A DNA stretch of 64,000 nt from SABY01 sp964523795 (GTDB taxonomy: Bacteria; Bacteroidota; Bacteroidia; Bacteroidales; 4484-276): the NCBI GenBank assembly GCA_964523795.1, contig CAZGAO010000010.1, positions 1-64,000 of the forward strand. Direction: 5' to 3'. Position numbers and translations under genes: made by a program. A model generated the notes under the pieces. It searched no databases. It was given only the letters and a program-made list of their open reading frames with translations, and had not been told where the DNA came from. This document shows positions 8,080 through 17,379 of this stretch, piece after piece. Within the stretch, counting starts at the first letter, position 1. The number at the start of each line of letters is the position of its first letter.

Positions 8080-11000
8080 GATTTGATTTTTGCCTGGATG
8101 TTGATTTCTGTTCCATCGTTGGGCTGAGTGATAATTGAAATACTCCCTTTCATTTGGCTTGTTCTTTTTCGCAGGCTGTTCATCCCATTACCTTTTTTTG
8201 ATTCCCCGATTCCAATTCCATCATCTTTTACTTTAATATCCACAAAACTAATATTTCTATTTATCTGCACAAGCACCGATTTTGCATTGGCGTGTTTGGC
8301 CACGTTGTTCACCATTTCTTTTACCATCAAATACACATTGCGCAAGGTGGCCGGTGGCACATCTTTTTTAAAGAAGTCATCGTCGATATTAAGGGTTAAA
8401 TCCAGGTCTTCCAAAACGGAATTAACAAAAGCGGAAAGCCGCATCTTGATTTTTTCGGGACTGTCGTTTTCGGGTTTCATAAACCAGATGATGTCGCGCA
8501 TCGAATCCGCGGTGCGCTGGCTCAGGGCTACAATATCACCCGAAAACCTGTGGGCTTGTTGCTGATTTATTTCCCCCCATCCAAGCCTTTGTCCTATGAG
8601 GTTGATGCCGCTAATGTTGGAACCGATTTCATCGTGGAGGTCGTAGGCCAGTTTGATGCGGATAGATTCTACACGCCTGGCATGGCGGCGGCGATTTAAC
8701 AAAATCAGAAAAAATACAAATACCAAAATAAATAAAACCAAAACCCTGAAATACCATGTTTGCCAAAAAGGGGGTTTTATAAAAATTGGAATACTTGTTT
8801 CGCTGCTGTTCCATTCATCGGGTATTTTGGTGGCTTTAAGCCGGATAATGTGCCTGCCAAAAGGCAGGGTTGATAACACAAGCTGGCTTTGCATCCCCAG
8901 GTTAATCCAATCTTTATGCAAACCATCGATGCGGTAACTGTAGCTAATTTTTTCCTGGTCAACAAATTCGGGGCACACAAAATCGAGCGTAAAAAGGTTC
9001 TCGCTGAGGTAGTCGATTTGTATTGTTTCGGAAGCATCCGGGAACTTATACATGCGGTCGCTGCCATGGATCAATAGTTTTCGGATAACAATATTATGGA
9101 TTGGCTTTGTTTTTAGAAGGCTGTCGGGGTGAAAAGTTGAGATACCCTTTTGTGTACCAAAATACATCTTGCCATGTTTATCCTTGCAATAAGCACCAAA
9201 ACTAAAGGCATCGTAAATCAAGCCATCTTTAGTACTGAAATTCCGAAAGGTTTCTTTTTGGGGGTTAAAACAACTCAGGCCATTATTGGTGGATAGCCAC
9301 AAATTCCCATGGTCGTCGGGCAGTATGCCATAAACAACATCGTTGCAAAGCCCATGGCTGTGATTATATGTTTTTATGCTTCCGGTGTGTTGGTTGATTT
9401 TATTCAGGCCTCCTCCAAAAGTTCCTGCCCACAGCATGTCGTCATCATCCTCATACATGCAAAAAACTACTCCGTTTGAGAGGGTTTTGCCTGCCTGCCC
9501 TTTTACTGTGTAATGATTTTTAATTTTTACCCCGGCATCAAAAACCACAATTCCATTTTCGGTAGCAGCCAAATAATCGCCACTTTTATTTTGAATAACC
9601 CGAAAAATAATGTCGTTACCCCTATCTTGAGTATGCTTGCTCAGTTTAACGTTATGAATTAATCCCACTGTGTCAGCATAAAATAAACCTGATCCCATTG
9701 TTGTAATCCAAATTTTGCCGAACGAGTCCCGGAAAATGTTCCTGATATAGAAATTTTCTTGTGTGGATGTATCCAAAAATACTTTTGATAATTCCCGGCT
9801 CGCCGGCTTGTAGGCATAAACTCCGTTATATAAGCCCCGGTAAGATGTTCCAAGCCAAAGGGTATGTTCATCAATAGCCAAAATACTTTCAGCCCGAAGC
9901 TCCCCTTTTAGGTTTTGCAAATGAAATGTTGAAGTATTTGAATTCAGGTCGATTTCTGTTAATCCACCATCTCTGGTGCCTACCCACAGGCAATTTCTTG
10001 CATCATCATAATGCAAACCCCTTACAAAATCGCCGTAGATTAGTGGCTGTATCCCTGGGCCGGAGGATATGTTTTTTACTTTACCCGAACTCCGTGGATA
10101 AAAGCCTATGCCGTTTTGTTCGCTTGTTACCCAGATATTTTTATCCGAATCCTCGAATACTTTACGGATGCCGAAACCCGGAATAGTACCTTGTTCTTTA
10201 TCGGAGGGATAAAACTGATGGATCAACTCATTGGAATTATTTACGACAAGAACGCCATGTTTGTGGGTTGCAAACCATTGATTGGAATCGACAGTTAAAA
10301 TGCAGCTTATCCCAAAACCATCATTAATATCAATATTTGCAGTGTTTACAATTTTACTTATCGAATCATTTATGAAGGAGATTAAACTGGTTTCCTCGTT
10401 TGCCTGATCTTTTTTCATCCATATTTTTCCTTCATTGTCAATGCTATATGGCCATGTCCCCGAAGGGTCAAATCCAAATAGTGTATCTAAATCCTTATTA
10501 ATAACATCATAGCTAAGTATAGCACCTTTAATCGCGGCAATAATTTTAGGATAAAAAACTTTAATGTCCCGATTGATCGTAGAATTGAAGTCATGAACAA
10601 ATTCAAGCTGCCTTTTTTCTATGTTAATTTTTATCAAATAATTATTGAATCCATCGTACATCCTGTTTTTTCGAACATCATTCAGGTTTATAATTTTGTG
10701 GATTTTCTGTGGATTGCTTAATTTATCAATCACAAATACCAGTTGATCTATCGAATCATACAAAAAATCATAATTACCCCTTAGGTTTGATTCATTCAAG
10801 ATTAAAGCAAGCTTTTCATATCCTGCCGAATCTACCTTTTGCACTAAAGGATAAAAACCATTTTGATAGTTGTAGAGGTAAAAGTTGTATAGACCATACT
10901 TCACCTTAACAATAAATTCATGCTTGGAAGTTTGGAGGAAAGTCGAATTTGCACCTTCGCAATAGTTTCCGCCAACGCTTGTAGAATCATTGGGGTCGTG

Positions 11001-11225
11001 GTTGAAGATTTCAAACTTGTAACCGTCAAACCTGTTAAGGCCATCTTCGGTGGCAAACCAAATAAAACCGTATTTGTCCTGAAAAACATCTGAAACAGTA
11101 TTGTTGGAAAGGCCATCAGTAACATCGTAGTTTTTGAATTGAATTTGGGACAGGTCATTTTGAGCGTGCAAGACATAACCCTCAAAAAGCAATAGCCAGA
11201 AAAACAACAGGTAAAACTTCCTCAT
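8076..11225 (-). CDS. Two-component propeller sensor histidine kinase, NarX-like kinase core
   Basis: 1049 residues. Signal peptide 1-21. Residues about 25-735 contain repeated propeller motifs (DGLSNNTV ... GFIWFATEDGLNRFDG; IWVTSEQNG; LWLSTNNGLS) that build two periplasmic beta-propellers. A Y_Y_Y domain follows (738-815), then a membrane helix (about 820-842). The kinase core is of the HisKA_3 type with H864 in AYDLHDEIG, then a HATPase domain (DDGIGIG and GNGMNSLRKR). No hybrid receiver is attached; the partner is the regulator overlapping by 4 bases. Such kinases often sense polysaccharide fragments or surface cues; the ligand here is unknown. A promoter-like pair lies at 11243-11276. 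Confidence 0.93.
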   Translation of the reverse strand: MRKFYLLFFWLLLFEGYVLHAQNDLSQIQFKNYDVTDGLSNNTVSDVFQDKYGFIWFATEDGLNRFDGYKFEIFNHDPNDSTSVGGNYCEGANSTFLQTSKHEFIVKVKYGLYNFYLYNYQNGFYPLVQKVDSAGYEKLALILNESNLRGNYDFLYDSIDQLVFVIDKLSNPQKIHKIINLNDVRKNRMYDGFNNYLIKINIEKRQLEFVHDFNSTINRDIKVFYPKIIAAIKGAILSYDVINKDLDTLFGFDPSGTWPYSIDNEGKIWMKKDQANEETSLISFINDSISKIVNTANIDINDGFGISCILTVDSNQWFATHKHGVLVVNNSNELIHQFYPSDKEQGTIPGFGIRKVFEDSDKNIWVTSEQNGIGFYPRSSGKVKNISSGPGIQPLIYGDFVRGLHYDDARNCLWVGTRDGGLTEIDLNSNTSTFHLQNLKGELRAESILAIDEHTLWLGTSYRGLYNGVYAYKPASRELSKVFLDTSTQENFYIRNIFRDSFGKIWITTMGSGLFYADTVGLIHNVKLSKHTQDRGNDIIFRVIQNKSGDYLAATENGIVVFDAGVKIKNHYTVKGQAGKTLSNGVVFCMYEDDDDMLWAGTFGGGLNKINQHTGSIKTYNHSHGLCNDVVYGILPDDHGNLWLSTNNGLSCFNPQKETFRNFSTKDGLIYDAFSFGAYCKDKHGKMYFGTQKGISTFHPDSLLKTKPIHNIVIRKLLIHGSDRMYKFPDASETIQIDYLSENLFTLDFVCPEFVDQEKISYSYRIDGLHKDWINLGMQSQLVLSTLPFGRHIIRLKATKIPDEWNSSETSIPIFIKPPFWQTWYFRVLVLFILVFVFFLILLNRRRHARRVESIRIKLAYDLHDEIGSNISGINLIGQRLGWGEINQQQAHRFSGDIVALSQRTADSMRDIIWFMKPENDSPEKIKMRLSAFVNSVLEDLDLTLNIDDDFFKKDVPPATLRNVYLMVKEMVNNVAKHANAKSVLVQINRNISFVDIKVKDDGIGIGESKKGNGMNSLRKRTSQMKGSISIITQPNDGTEINIQAKIKS

Positions 11226-11242
11226 TTTTTTAGATCAGGCTG

Positions 11243-11276
11243 CAAAGCTAAAATATTTCCCTTGTCTGAATCCAAA
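11243..11276 (-). promoter_or_regulatory. Bacteroidetes-type promoter for the sensor kinase operon
   Basis: On the minus strand TTTG (11276-11273) and TAGCTTTG (11250-11243) fit the -33/-7 consensus TTTG / TAnnTTTG with a 22-base spacer, 17 bases before the start codon. Confidence 0.5.
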
Positions 11277-11430
11277 ATTCTTTGCTTAGCAGCATCCGTT
11301 TTCATTGACAAGTAAAGGCCTTACATCTAAAGCGCAATAGTTTTATCTAAAACTTTAGTTGTTAAAGTAATAAAGGGTTTTTAGTAATCCCTGATTTAAA
11401 ATCAAGCACTGAATAATTTTATGAAAATCA

Positions 11431-12393
11431 CTAATCCACAGGAAGCGCAAACTTTTGCAGTGCCTCCGGTATTTTATCCCATTGCGCGGTGGGGGAGGGA
11501 ACTAACGAGGGCTGCTCGTTTTCTTCAAGGATTCTTTGTCCTTTATCTCTGTCTAAAATAAAGGCAGCAAATTCTTCTGCCAGTTGCTGGTTGGGTGTGT
11601 TTTTAGGAATGGTAAGCCCATAAATCATGGCCTCGCCGTATTGTTTAATTTTTTCGCCGGGTTTCTTTCCATTTATTTCTACCCACTCGCTTTTGTACCA
11701 GGAGGCCAGATTTGGATTTCTTAGATTTATCGAATCACCCAGGATGATGTAGTTTAAATGATGCTGCGATGCTACCGAGCGGTAAATAAAAAAGTAGTCG
11801 ATGGTATGGGTTTCGAGCAGGGCAATAAGGTCGGTTTCTTTGGGGCGCATGTATCGCTGGTCTTTGCTCAAAAGGCTGTTGGCCAGGCCTGGGATGCCAT
11901 GGGTTTTTTCGGTCAGTTTCAGGCTTATCACCGTCCGGTAACCGCAGGGGTCGGAGTTGGGGTCGCTTCTGCCATACCTTACTTCTCCATCACTTAATAT
12001 TTCCGGCCAGTTTGACGAATTTATTTGGTCAGCCTTGTGAGATTCAGGATTAAAGGCGAGCACCATTTCGTTGCTGGCAAATTTTATATTCCAGTCGGCA
12101 TGTTTAGGTATCAAAAATTTGTTGATCACATTATAATCTGCTGATAAAAAAACATGGCAGGGGCGGCTGAGGTCGCTTATTTTTCGTGCCGAGGCTACGC
12201 TTCCGGCCGCTTCTGCAAATATTTCCACTCCGGGGTGCTCCTGTTTAAAGGCTTCGGTGATTTGTTTAACCGGAACACTAAGACTGCCGGCATGAAAAAT
12301 AATCAACTCTTCGTGCTGCCTTTGCGAATTATTACACGAATAAAAAAGCAGGCTCATTAATAATAAGGAAAGAAACCAATGGCTGAATTTCAT
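11431..12393 (-). CDS. wtpA: Tungstate/molybdate ABC transporter substrate-binding lipoprotein (WtpA/ModA family)
   Basis: 320 residues from the ATG at 12393, which gives a signal peptide and lipobox (LFYSC, then NNS); a longer in-frame start upstream lacks this logic. The mature protein follows the WtpA pattern: LIIFHAGSLSVP at the start, EAAGSVASARKISDL, FASNEMVLAFNPES, and the oxyanion-pocket segment GRSDPNSDPCGYRT. It should bind tungstate or molybdate for import. No permease or ATPase gene lies beside it. The upstream gene is a T9SS protein 28 bases away and the downstream one is a sensor kinase, so it is an orphan binding protein. Choice of tungstate over molybdate is by family resemblance. 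Confidence 0.88.
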   Translation of the reverse strand: MKFSHWFLSLLLMSLLFYSCNNSQRQHEELIIFHAGSLSVPVKQITEAFKQEHPGVEIFAEAAGSVASARKISDLSRPCHVFLSADYNVINKFLIPKHADWNIKFASNEMVLAFNPESHKADQINSSNWPEILSDGEVRYGRSDPNSDPCGYRTVISLKLTEKTHGIPGLANSLLSKDQRYMRPKETDLIALLETHTIDYFFIYRSVASQHHLNYIILGDSINLRNPNLASWYKSEWVEINGKKPGEKIKQYGEAMIYGLTIPKNTPNQQLAEEFAAFILDRDKGQRILEENEQPSLVPSPTAQWDKIPEALQKFALPVD

Positions 12394-12421
12394 AATAATT
12401 TTGAGATAATCAATGTGGGTT

Positions 12422-13726
12422 TTATCGCAAGATGGTAATCGCACCCTGGTAGGTTTCGGTGCCAAAATAGCCTTTGGCGGTTAACACATAAAAGTAAACG
12501 CCCTCGCGTAGGTTATTGCCATCCCAATCGTTTTGATAATCCGTTTGCGAAAAAACCTTTTTGCCGTAGCGGTTGAATACTTTGATTTCGTTAGAAATAT
12601 ACCGGTCGAGGTCTTCAATAACAAATACCTCGTTGATGCCATCTTTGTTGGGGGTAAAAAAGTTGGGAATCACCGGGTCAAAGGGTTTAATATCCACCTG
12701 CATCGTTACCGAATCGATACATTCATTGTTGGTCGTGTATTTTAGCCACACATCGTAAGCTCGTATCTGGTCGAAAACCTTCACCGGGTTTTCTTCTTTG
12801 GTGTAGGTGCTGTCGCCAAAGTCCCAGTTCCAGTCGATAATTTGAATGCTGTCGATCGACAGATTGTCAAACGAAAAAGTTACCACCGGATTTTTAATAA
12901 AAATTTCATCTTCGGGATCGCGCACAATTTCCACTTCGGGCATGTCGTAAACTTCCACCGGCAGCATGGTGTCGCGCACACAGTTGTAGCCATCCGTAAC
13001 CTGAAGTTTGTAGCTGGTTTCGCATAAGCCGAACACAATCGAATCGTACTGTACCGGGGTGGCGGTAGGCCAAATAAAAAGGTAGGGTCTAAGGCCGCCC
13101 GAAACCGTTACCTGAAGTTGACCCTTGCATGATAGGGGGCAGCCGGTGTTAATCTGTTCCACATCATCAAAACGCATACGCGGATAAAGCCATATTTGCA
13201 CACTGTCCACACAGTTTATCAATCCCAGGCTATCGCTAACATTTAGGTAAACCGTGGTGGTGTCGTTTATGGGAATAATATCAACGCAGGCGGCAGTATC
13301 GTTTTCGATAAATAAATCGGGGTCGTTTGAGGTCCATTTGTAAACCAAAGTGTCCGTGTTTGCGCAAAGCGTTACCGGATAGGTGTAGCAGGTAAGCACG
13401 GTGTCCGTCATGTCGATAAAGGTATTTTGAAAAAGCAGCCAGGTAGAATCCTTCACCACTTCCATCGAATCGCGGGCGCACCACACCTCATACCAGCCGG
13501 GTTCATACGCCCATATCGTTTGGCCATTTTCATTGGTGCTCCATGCGTAGCTTTGGAAACCCGGGCCTGCATCCAGCAGCACGCTGTCGGCAAAGCAAAC
13601 CTGCGTAGTATCGGCCAGTTGTGGCTCTTGTGCCGATAAGCGTGCAGGACTTAAAATGAGCACGTAAATAAGCAGTGCAAATAAAGCGGCAAAAAGCGCG
13701 GGGGCTTTTTTATTTTTTTTGATCAT
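12422..13726 (-). CDS. T9SS type B (gliding-motility C-terminal domain) exported PKD protein
   Basis: 434 residues from the ATG at 13726 (MIKKNKKAPALF, signal peptide ending LSAQ); a more upstream in-frame start would prepend an unlikely leader. Residues near 290-340 form a PKD domain (DWNWDFGDSTYTKEENP). The last 80 residues are the CHU_C / type B sorting domain (NFFTPNKDGINEVF ... VFNRYGKKVF ... WDGNNLREGVYFYVL), which directs export by the type IX system and anchoring or release at the surface. The middle is strand-rich with SprB-like segments. No enzymatic domain is visible, so an adhesin-like role is inferred. Confidence 0.88.
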   Translation of the reverse strand: MIKKNKKAPALFAALFALLIYVLILSPARLSAQEPQLADTTQVCFADSVLLDAGPGFQSYAWSTNENGQTIWAYEPGWYEVWCARDSMEVVKDSTWLLFQNTFIDMTDTVLTCYTYPVTLCANTDTLVYKWTSNDPDLFIENDTAACVDIIPINDTTTVYLNVSDSLGLINCVDSVQIWLYPRMRFDDVEQINTGCPLSCKGQLQVTVSGGLRPYLFIWPTATPVQYDSIVFGLCETSYKLQVTDGYNCVRDTMLPVEVYDMPEVEIVRDPEDEIFIKNPVVTFSFDNLSIDSIQIIDWNWDFGDSTYTKEENPVKVFDQIRAYDVWLKYTTNNECIDSVTMQVDIKPFDPVIPNFFTPNKDGINEVFVIEDLDRYISNEIKVFNRYGKKVFSQTDYQNDWDGNNLREGVYFYVLTAKGYFGTETYQGAITILR

Positions 13727-13796
13727 GCGATTTTCCCTTGTTAGGCTGCGAAAATATAGAATATTCATCAAACGAAAAGTCATTTTAATACTTGTA

Positions 13797-14171
13797 TTAA
13801 TAAACACCATTAGATAGCATCATCAGCGTGCAGTTTTCGATGACCTCGATGCCGCAGTTTTTGGCTTCGGCATAGAAATCTTTGTTTTCCGTTCCCGGAT
13901 TAAAAATGATGCGCGATGGTTTGATCGTATGAAGCAGATAATCGTAATACTGATCCTGTTTGTCGCGGCCAATGTAAAGGACTACAGTATGCACATTATC
14001 AATTTCCGGAAAACCGGTTTCAATCTTAATAGTCCCGATGTTTCCCTCGCGCAGTCCAAGGGCTGTTACCGGATGGCCATGGCTTTGTAACAACTGCACA
14101 GCAGTATAGGCGTAGCGATAGGGGCGGGGGCTTGCACCGATGACGAGTGTTTTTTTCGATTTCTTTTCCAA
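13797..14171 (-). CDS. CoA-binding domain protein (YccU-like)
   Basis: 124 residues, spanning one Rossmann-like CoA_binding_2 domain. The N-terminus has the nucleotide-binding turn TLVIGASPRPYRYAY, followed by GHPVTALG, a conserved INPGTEN-like segment (IFNPGTENKDFY) and a final ENCTLMML. Such proteins bind CoA in vitro in several bacteria but have no assigned pathway. It is 70 bases upstream of the T9SS gene start on the same strand. Size and motifs fit the family fully. Confidence 0.88.
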   Translation of the reverse strand: MEKKSKKTLVIGASPRPYRYAYTAVQLLQSHGHPVTALGLREGNIGTIKIETGFPEIDNVHTVVLYIGRDKQDQYYDYLLHTIKPSRIIFNPGTENKDFYAEAKNCGIEVIENCTLMMLSNGVY

Positions 14172-14751
14172 ATCAATCGTTTTTCAAATCAATGCTGATT
14201 ATCGAAAAATATTGCCATAGATGTGAATTTTTTCCCGCCATGCGGGAAGATTGGGGCTATCGGGGCTGTATCATTAATCGGGATTTTAGCTAAAAATACG
14301 TAAAATACACGGATAACCTGCCCGAGAAGATTTTTAAATACGCGATTCTACAGAGGTCAAAATGATTAATGAGACACTCCCTTACGCAATACCAAAGCCA
14401 TCTCACCAATAAAACATCCACTTATCACATCCCTAAAAAAAAGCGATTCGCCCGCAAGGCGTTGGCAGGCCGGTACAGACGCGCTATCAGCGCGTCTCTG
14501 GTTCTATCTTCCTACTATACGCTGAGACGCGCTAATAGCGCGTCTTTACGCAATGCCGATAGTCAGCTTATCAATTACTCCGAGTTATAAGCATCGATTT
14601 TATGGAAAACAAAACCACGCGCCATAAAGGCATTGTTATGAGGTGTTTAGCTGCCATAATTTCCGATAGCACAGCTAATCCTTGCATGGCAATGCTTTTG
14701 ATATGGGGATGAAAATTTTAATAAAAAACCAAACATAGGAGATAAAAACTG
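14172..14751. other. Non-coding stretch with several GC-rich palindromes
   Basis: About 580 bases without a credible gene. It contains CCCGCcatGCGGG (about 14234-14246), two related 21-base palindromes at 14477-14497 and 14525-14545, and at 14584 the sequence GCATCGATTTTATGG, which resembles the inner end of the dispersed palindromic element. The clpB promoter must lie in the last 150 bases but I see no clear consensus. AGGAGA at 14738-14743 is a candidate ribosome binding site. Confidence 0.6.
14477..14545. repeat. Pair of near-identical palindromes
   Basis: AGACGCGCT-atc-AGCGCGTCT (14477-14497) and AGACGCGCT-aat-AGCGCGTCT (14525-14545): two perfect 9-bp stems with 3-base loops, identical except for the loop, 27 bases apart. 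They resemble paired REP-type hairpins. Confidence 0.75.
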
Positions 14752-17340
14752 ATGAACTTAAATAAATTCACCATAAAAGCACAGGAAGCTGTGCAACAAG
14801 CGCAGGAAATTGCCCAGGGCTTGCAACATCCTCAAATCGAAACAGCACACTTGCTCAAGGGCATACTCGCTGCCGATGAAAATGTAATTCCCTTTTTGCT
14901 CAAAAAAATGGATGTGGATACCACCGCGCTTTCTCAGAGCATCGAAAGACTTTTGCAAACTTATCCCAAACAAACAGGCGGGGAGGTTTATCTTTCGTCC
15001 GATGCAAATACGGCTTTACAAAAGGCCTTGTCTTTTCTTAGCGAATTTGGGGATGAGTTTGTATCCATCGAGCACATCCTTTTGGGACTTTTATCAGTGT
15101 CGGATAAAACATCAGCTTTGCTAAAAGAGCATGGGATACAAAAAAAACAACTGCTGGCAGCCATCAAAGATTTGCGTCAGGGCGAAACTGTAAAGAGCCA
15201 AACCGCCGAGGATACCTTTAACGCGCTGAACCGTTATGCCCGTAACCTGAACGAATTGGCAGCAAGCGGCAAGCTTGACCCGGTGATTGGTCGCGATGAG
15301 GAGATCCGCCGTATTTTGCAAATCCTCTCGCGCCGTACCAAAAACAATCCCATTTTGATAGGTGAACCAGGCGTGGGTAAAACGGCCATTGCCGAAGGAA
15401 TTGCACATCGAATTATCAACGGCGATGTGCCCGAAAATCTAAAATCGAAACAGATATTTTCGCTCGACATGGGGGCATTAATTGCTGGTGCCAAATACAA
15501 GGGTGAGTTTGAAGAGCGATTGAAAAGTGTGATAAAAGAAGTAGTAGGTGCCGAGGGCGAAATCGTTTTGTTTATCGATGAGATTCATACCCTGGTAGGA
15601 GCCGGTGGTGGCGAAGGAGCCATGGATGCAGCAAATATCCTGAAACCTGCGCTGGCACGTGGAGAGTTAAGAGCCATTGGAGCAACCACGCTCAAAGAAT
15701 ACCAGAAATATTTTGAAAAGGATAAAGCCCTCGAACGTCGTTTCCAGATTGTGATGGTGAACGAGCCGGATACCCTGGATGCCATTTCTATCCTGCGTGG
15801 CCTCAAAGAGCGTTACGAAAGTCACCACCAGGTGCGTATAAAAGACGATGCCATCATCGCCGCCGTAGAGCTTTCGCAGCGTTACATCAGCGACCGTTTT
15901 TTGCCCGACAAGGCCATCGATTTGATTGATGAGGCTGCTGCCAAACTACGGCTGGAAATAAACTCGTTGCCCGAAGAACTAGACGAAATTGAACGCCGGA
16001 TACGCCACCTCGAAATTGAGCGCGAAGCCATCAAGCGCGAAAAAGATAAGGTTAAGCTGGCTGTTTTGCAGGAAGATATTGCCAATCTTAGCGAGAAAAG
16101 AAACCATCTGCGCGCACGGTGGCAATCCGAAAAACAAGTGGTAGAAGCTATTCAGCAACGCAAAAAAGATATCGAAGAACTGAAAATCCAGGCTGAGCAA
16201 GCCGAGCGTGATGGAAATTTTGGCAAGGTAGCCGAAATAAGATATGGCAAGATAAAACATGCCGAGGATGAGATTGAAAAACTAAAGGCCAAGCTGATAG
16301 GAATCCAGGGCGATTCGCCGATGATTAACGAGGAGGTGGATTCAGAAAATATTGCCGAGATTGTAGCCCGTTGGACGGGGATTCCTGTGAGCCGGATGCT
16401 GCAAAGCGAGCGCGAGAAACTGCTCCGTCTCGAAGATGAACTCCACCATCGGGTGGTTGGCCAGGATGAGGCTATTATTGCTGTTTCGGATGCCATACGC
16501 CGCAGCCGCGCCGGATTGCAGGATGCTACGAAACCCATCGGTTCTTTTATCTTTTTGGGAACCACCGGTGTGGGTAAAACCGAGCTTGCGCGAGCCCTGG
16601 CCGAATATCTGTTTAACGACGAAAACGCCATGGTGCGCATCGACATGTCGGAATACCAGGAGCGGCACACCGTATCGCGTTTGATTGGCGCGCCTCCGGG
16701 CTATGTGGGCTACGACGAAAGTGGCCAGCTTACCGAAGCTGTGCGACGGAAACCATACTCGGTGGTGCTGCTCGATGAGATCGAAAAAGCACATCCCGAT
16801 GTTTTTAATATTCTGCTTCAGGTGCTCGATGATGGCCGACTTACCGACAACAAAGGGCGGCTGGTGAATTTTAAAAACGCCATCATCATTATGACCTCCA
16901 ATATTGGCTCGCTGCTGATACAGGAGCAACTGGGCGCACAAAACGGAGGTGAAGATGAAGAGAGCTTTGAGAAAACCAGGCAGGAAGTTTTTGAATTATT
17001 AAAAAGAACCATCCGCCCGGAGTTTCTCAACCGTGTGGACGAAATCATTATGTTCCGCCCCTTGTCCGAAAAGCAGATTTTTGACATTACCCGTTTGCAA
17101 CTGAATATCCTGCAAAAGCATCTTCACAAAAACGGGGTAAGCCTTGTGATTGATGAATCGGCGGTAGCATGGATTGCCCATGCCGGCTTCGACCCGCAAT
17201 ATGGCGCACGTCCGGTAAAGCGGGTTATACAGCGCACGATTGTAAACGAACTCTCGAAGCGGATACTTGCCGGGAAGGTAGAGAAAGATCAGGCAATCCG
17301 AATTTTTGCTGAAGATGGAGCCATTGCTTTTAGCAATTAG
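14752..17340 (+). CDS. clpB: ATP-dependent disaggregase ClpB
   Basis: 862 residues, full length for ClpB. Domains in order: Clp N domain (1-145); first AAA+ module with Walker A GEPGVGKT (204-211) and Walker B FIDEIHTL; the ClpB-specific coiled-coil middle domain (about 405-530); second AAA+ module with GTTGVGKT (603-610), the pore loop GYVGYDE and ends with the ClpB D2-small domain (GARPVKRVIQ). It has no IGF/L loop for ClpP, as expected. It pulls proteins out of aggregates with DnaK. A hairpin terminator follows immediately. It is monocistronic here and divergent from the CoA-binding gene. Confidence 0.97.
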   Translation: MNLNKFTIKAQEAVQQAQEIAQGLQHPQIETAHLLKGILAADENVIPFLLKKMDVDTTALSQSIERLLQTYPKQTGGEVYLSSDANTALQKALSFLSEFGDEFVSIEHILLGLLSVSDKTSALLKEHGIQKKQLLAAIKDLRQGETVKSQTAEDTFNALNRYARNLNELAASGKLDPVIGRDEEIRRILQILSRRTKNNPILIGEPGVGKTAIAEGIAHRIINGDVPENLKSKQIFSLDMGALIAGAKYKGEFEERLKSVIKEVVGAEGEIVLFIDEIHTLVGAGGGEGAMDAANILKPALARGELRAIGATTLKEYQKYFEKDKALERRFQIVMVNEPDTLDAISILRGLKERYESHHQVRIKDDAIIAAVELSQRYISDRFLPDKAIDLIDEAAAKLRLEINSLPEELDEIERRIRHLEIEREAIKREKDKVKLAVLQEDIANLSEKRNHLRARWQSEKQVVEAIQQRKKDIEELKIQAEQAERDGNFGKVAEIRYGKIKHAEDEIEKLKAKLIGIQGDSPMINEEVDSENIAEIVARWTGIPVSRMLQSEREKLLRLEDELHHRVVGQDEAIIAVSDAIRRSRAGLQDATKPIGSFIFLGTTGVGKTELARALAEYLFNDENAMVRIDMSEYQERHTVSRLIGAPPGYVGYDESGQLTEAVRRKPYSVVLLDEIEKAHPDVFNILLQVLDDGRLTDNKGRLVNFKNAIIIMTSNIGSLLIQEQLGAQNGGEDEESFEKTRQEVFELLKRTIRPEFLNRVDEIIMFRPLSEKQIFDITRLQLNILQKHLHKNGVSLVIDESAVAWIAHAGFDPQYGARPVKRVIQRTIVNELSKRILAGKVEKDQAIRIFAEDGAIAFSN

Positions 17341-17341
17341 T

Positions 17342-17376
17342 CATAGTATGGCTCAAAGCCATGCTATGGTTTTTTT
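17342..17376. terminator. clpB terminator hairpin, CATAGCATGGCT palindrome family
   Basis: CATAGTATGGCT-caa-AGCCATGCTATG followed by a T run. It lies between convergent clpB and glsA. The same palindrome core recurs at 47021-47071 and 47235-47267. Confidence 0.8.
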
Positions 17377-17379
17377 AGA

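Noticed and set aside
14369..14590. 73-codon plus-strand frame in the clpB upstream region
   Set aside because: It runs through two GC palindromes and has no coding-like composition.
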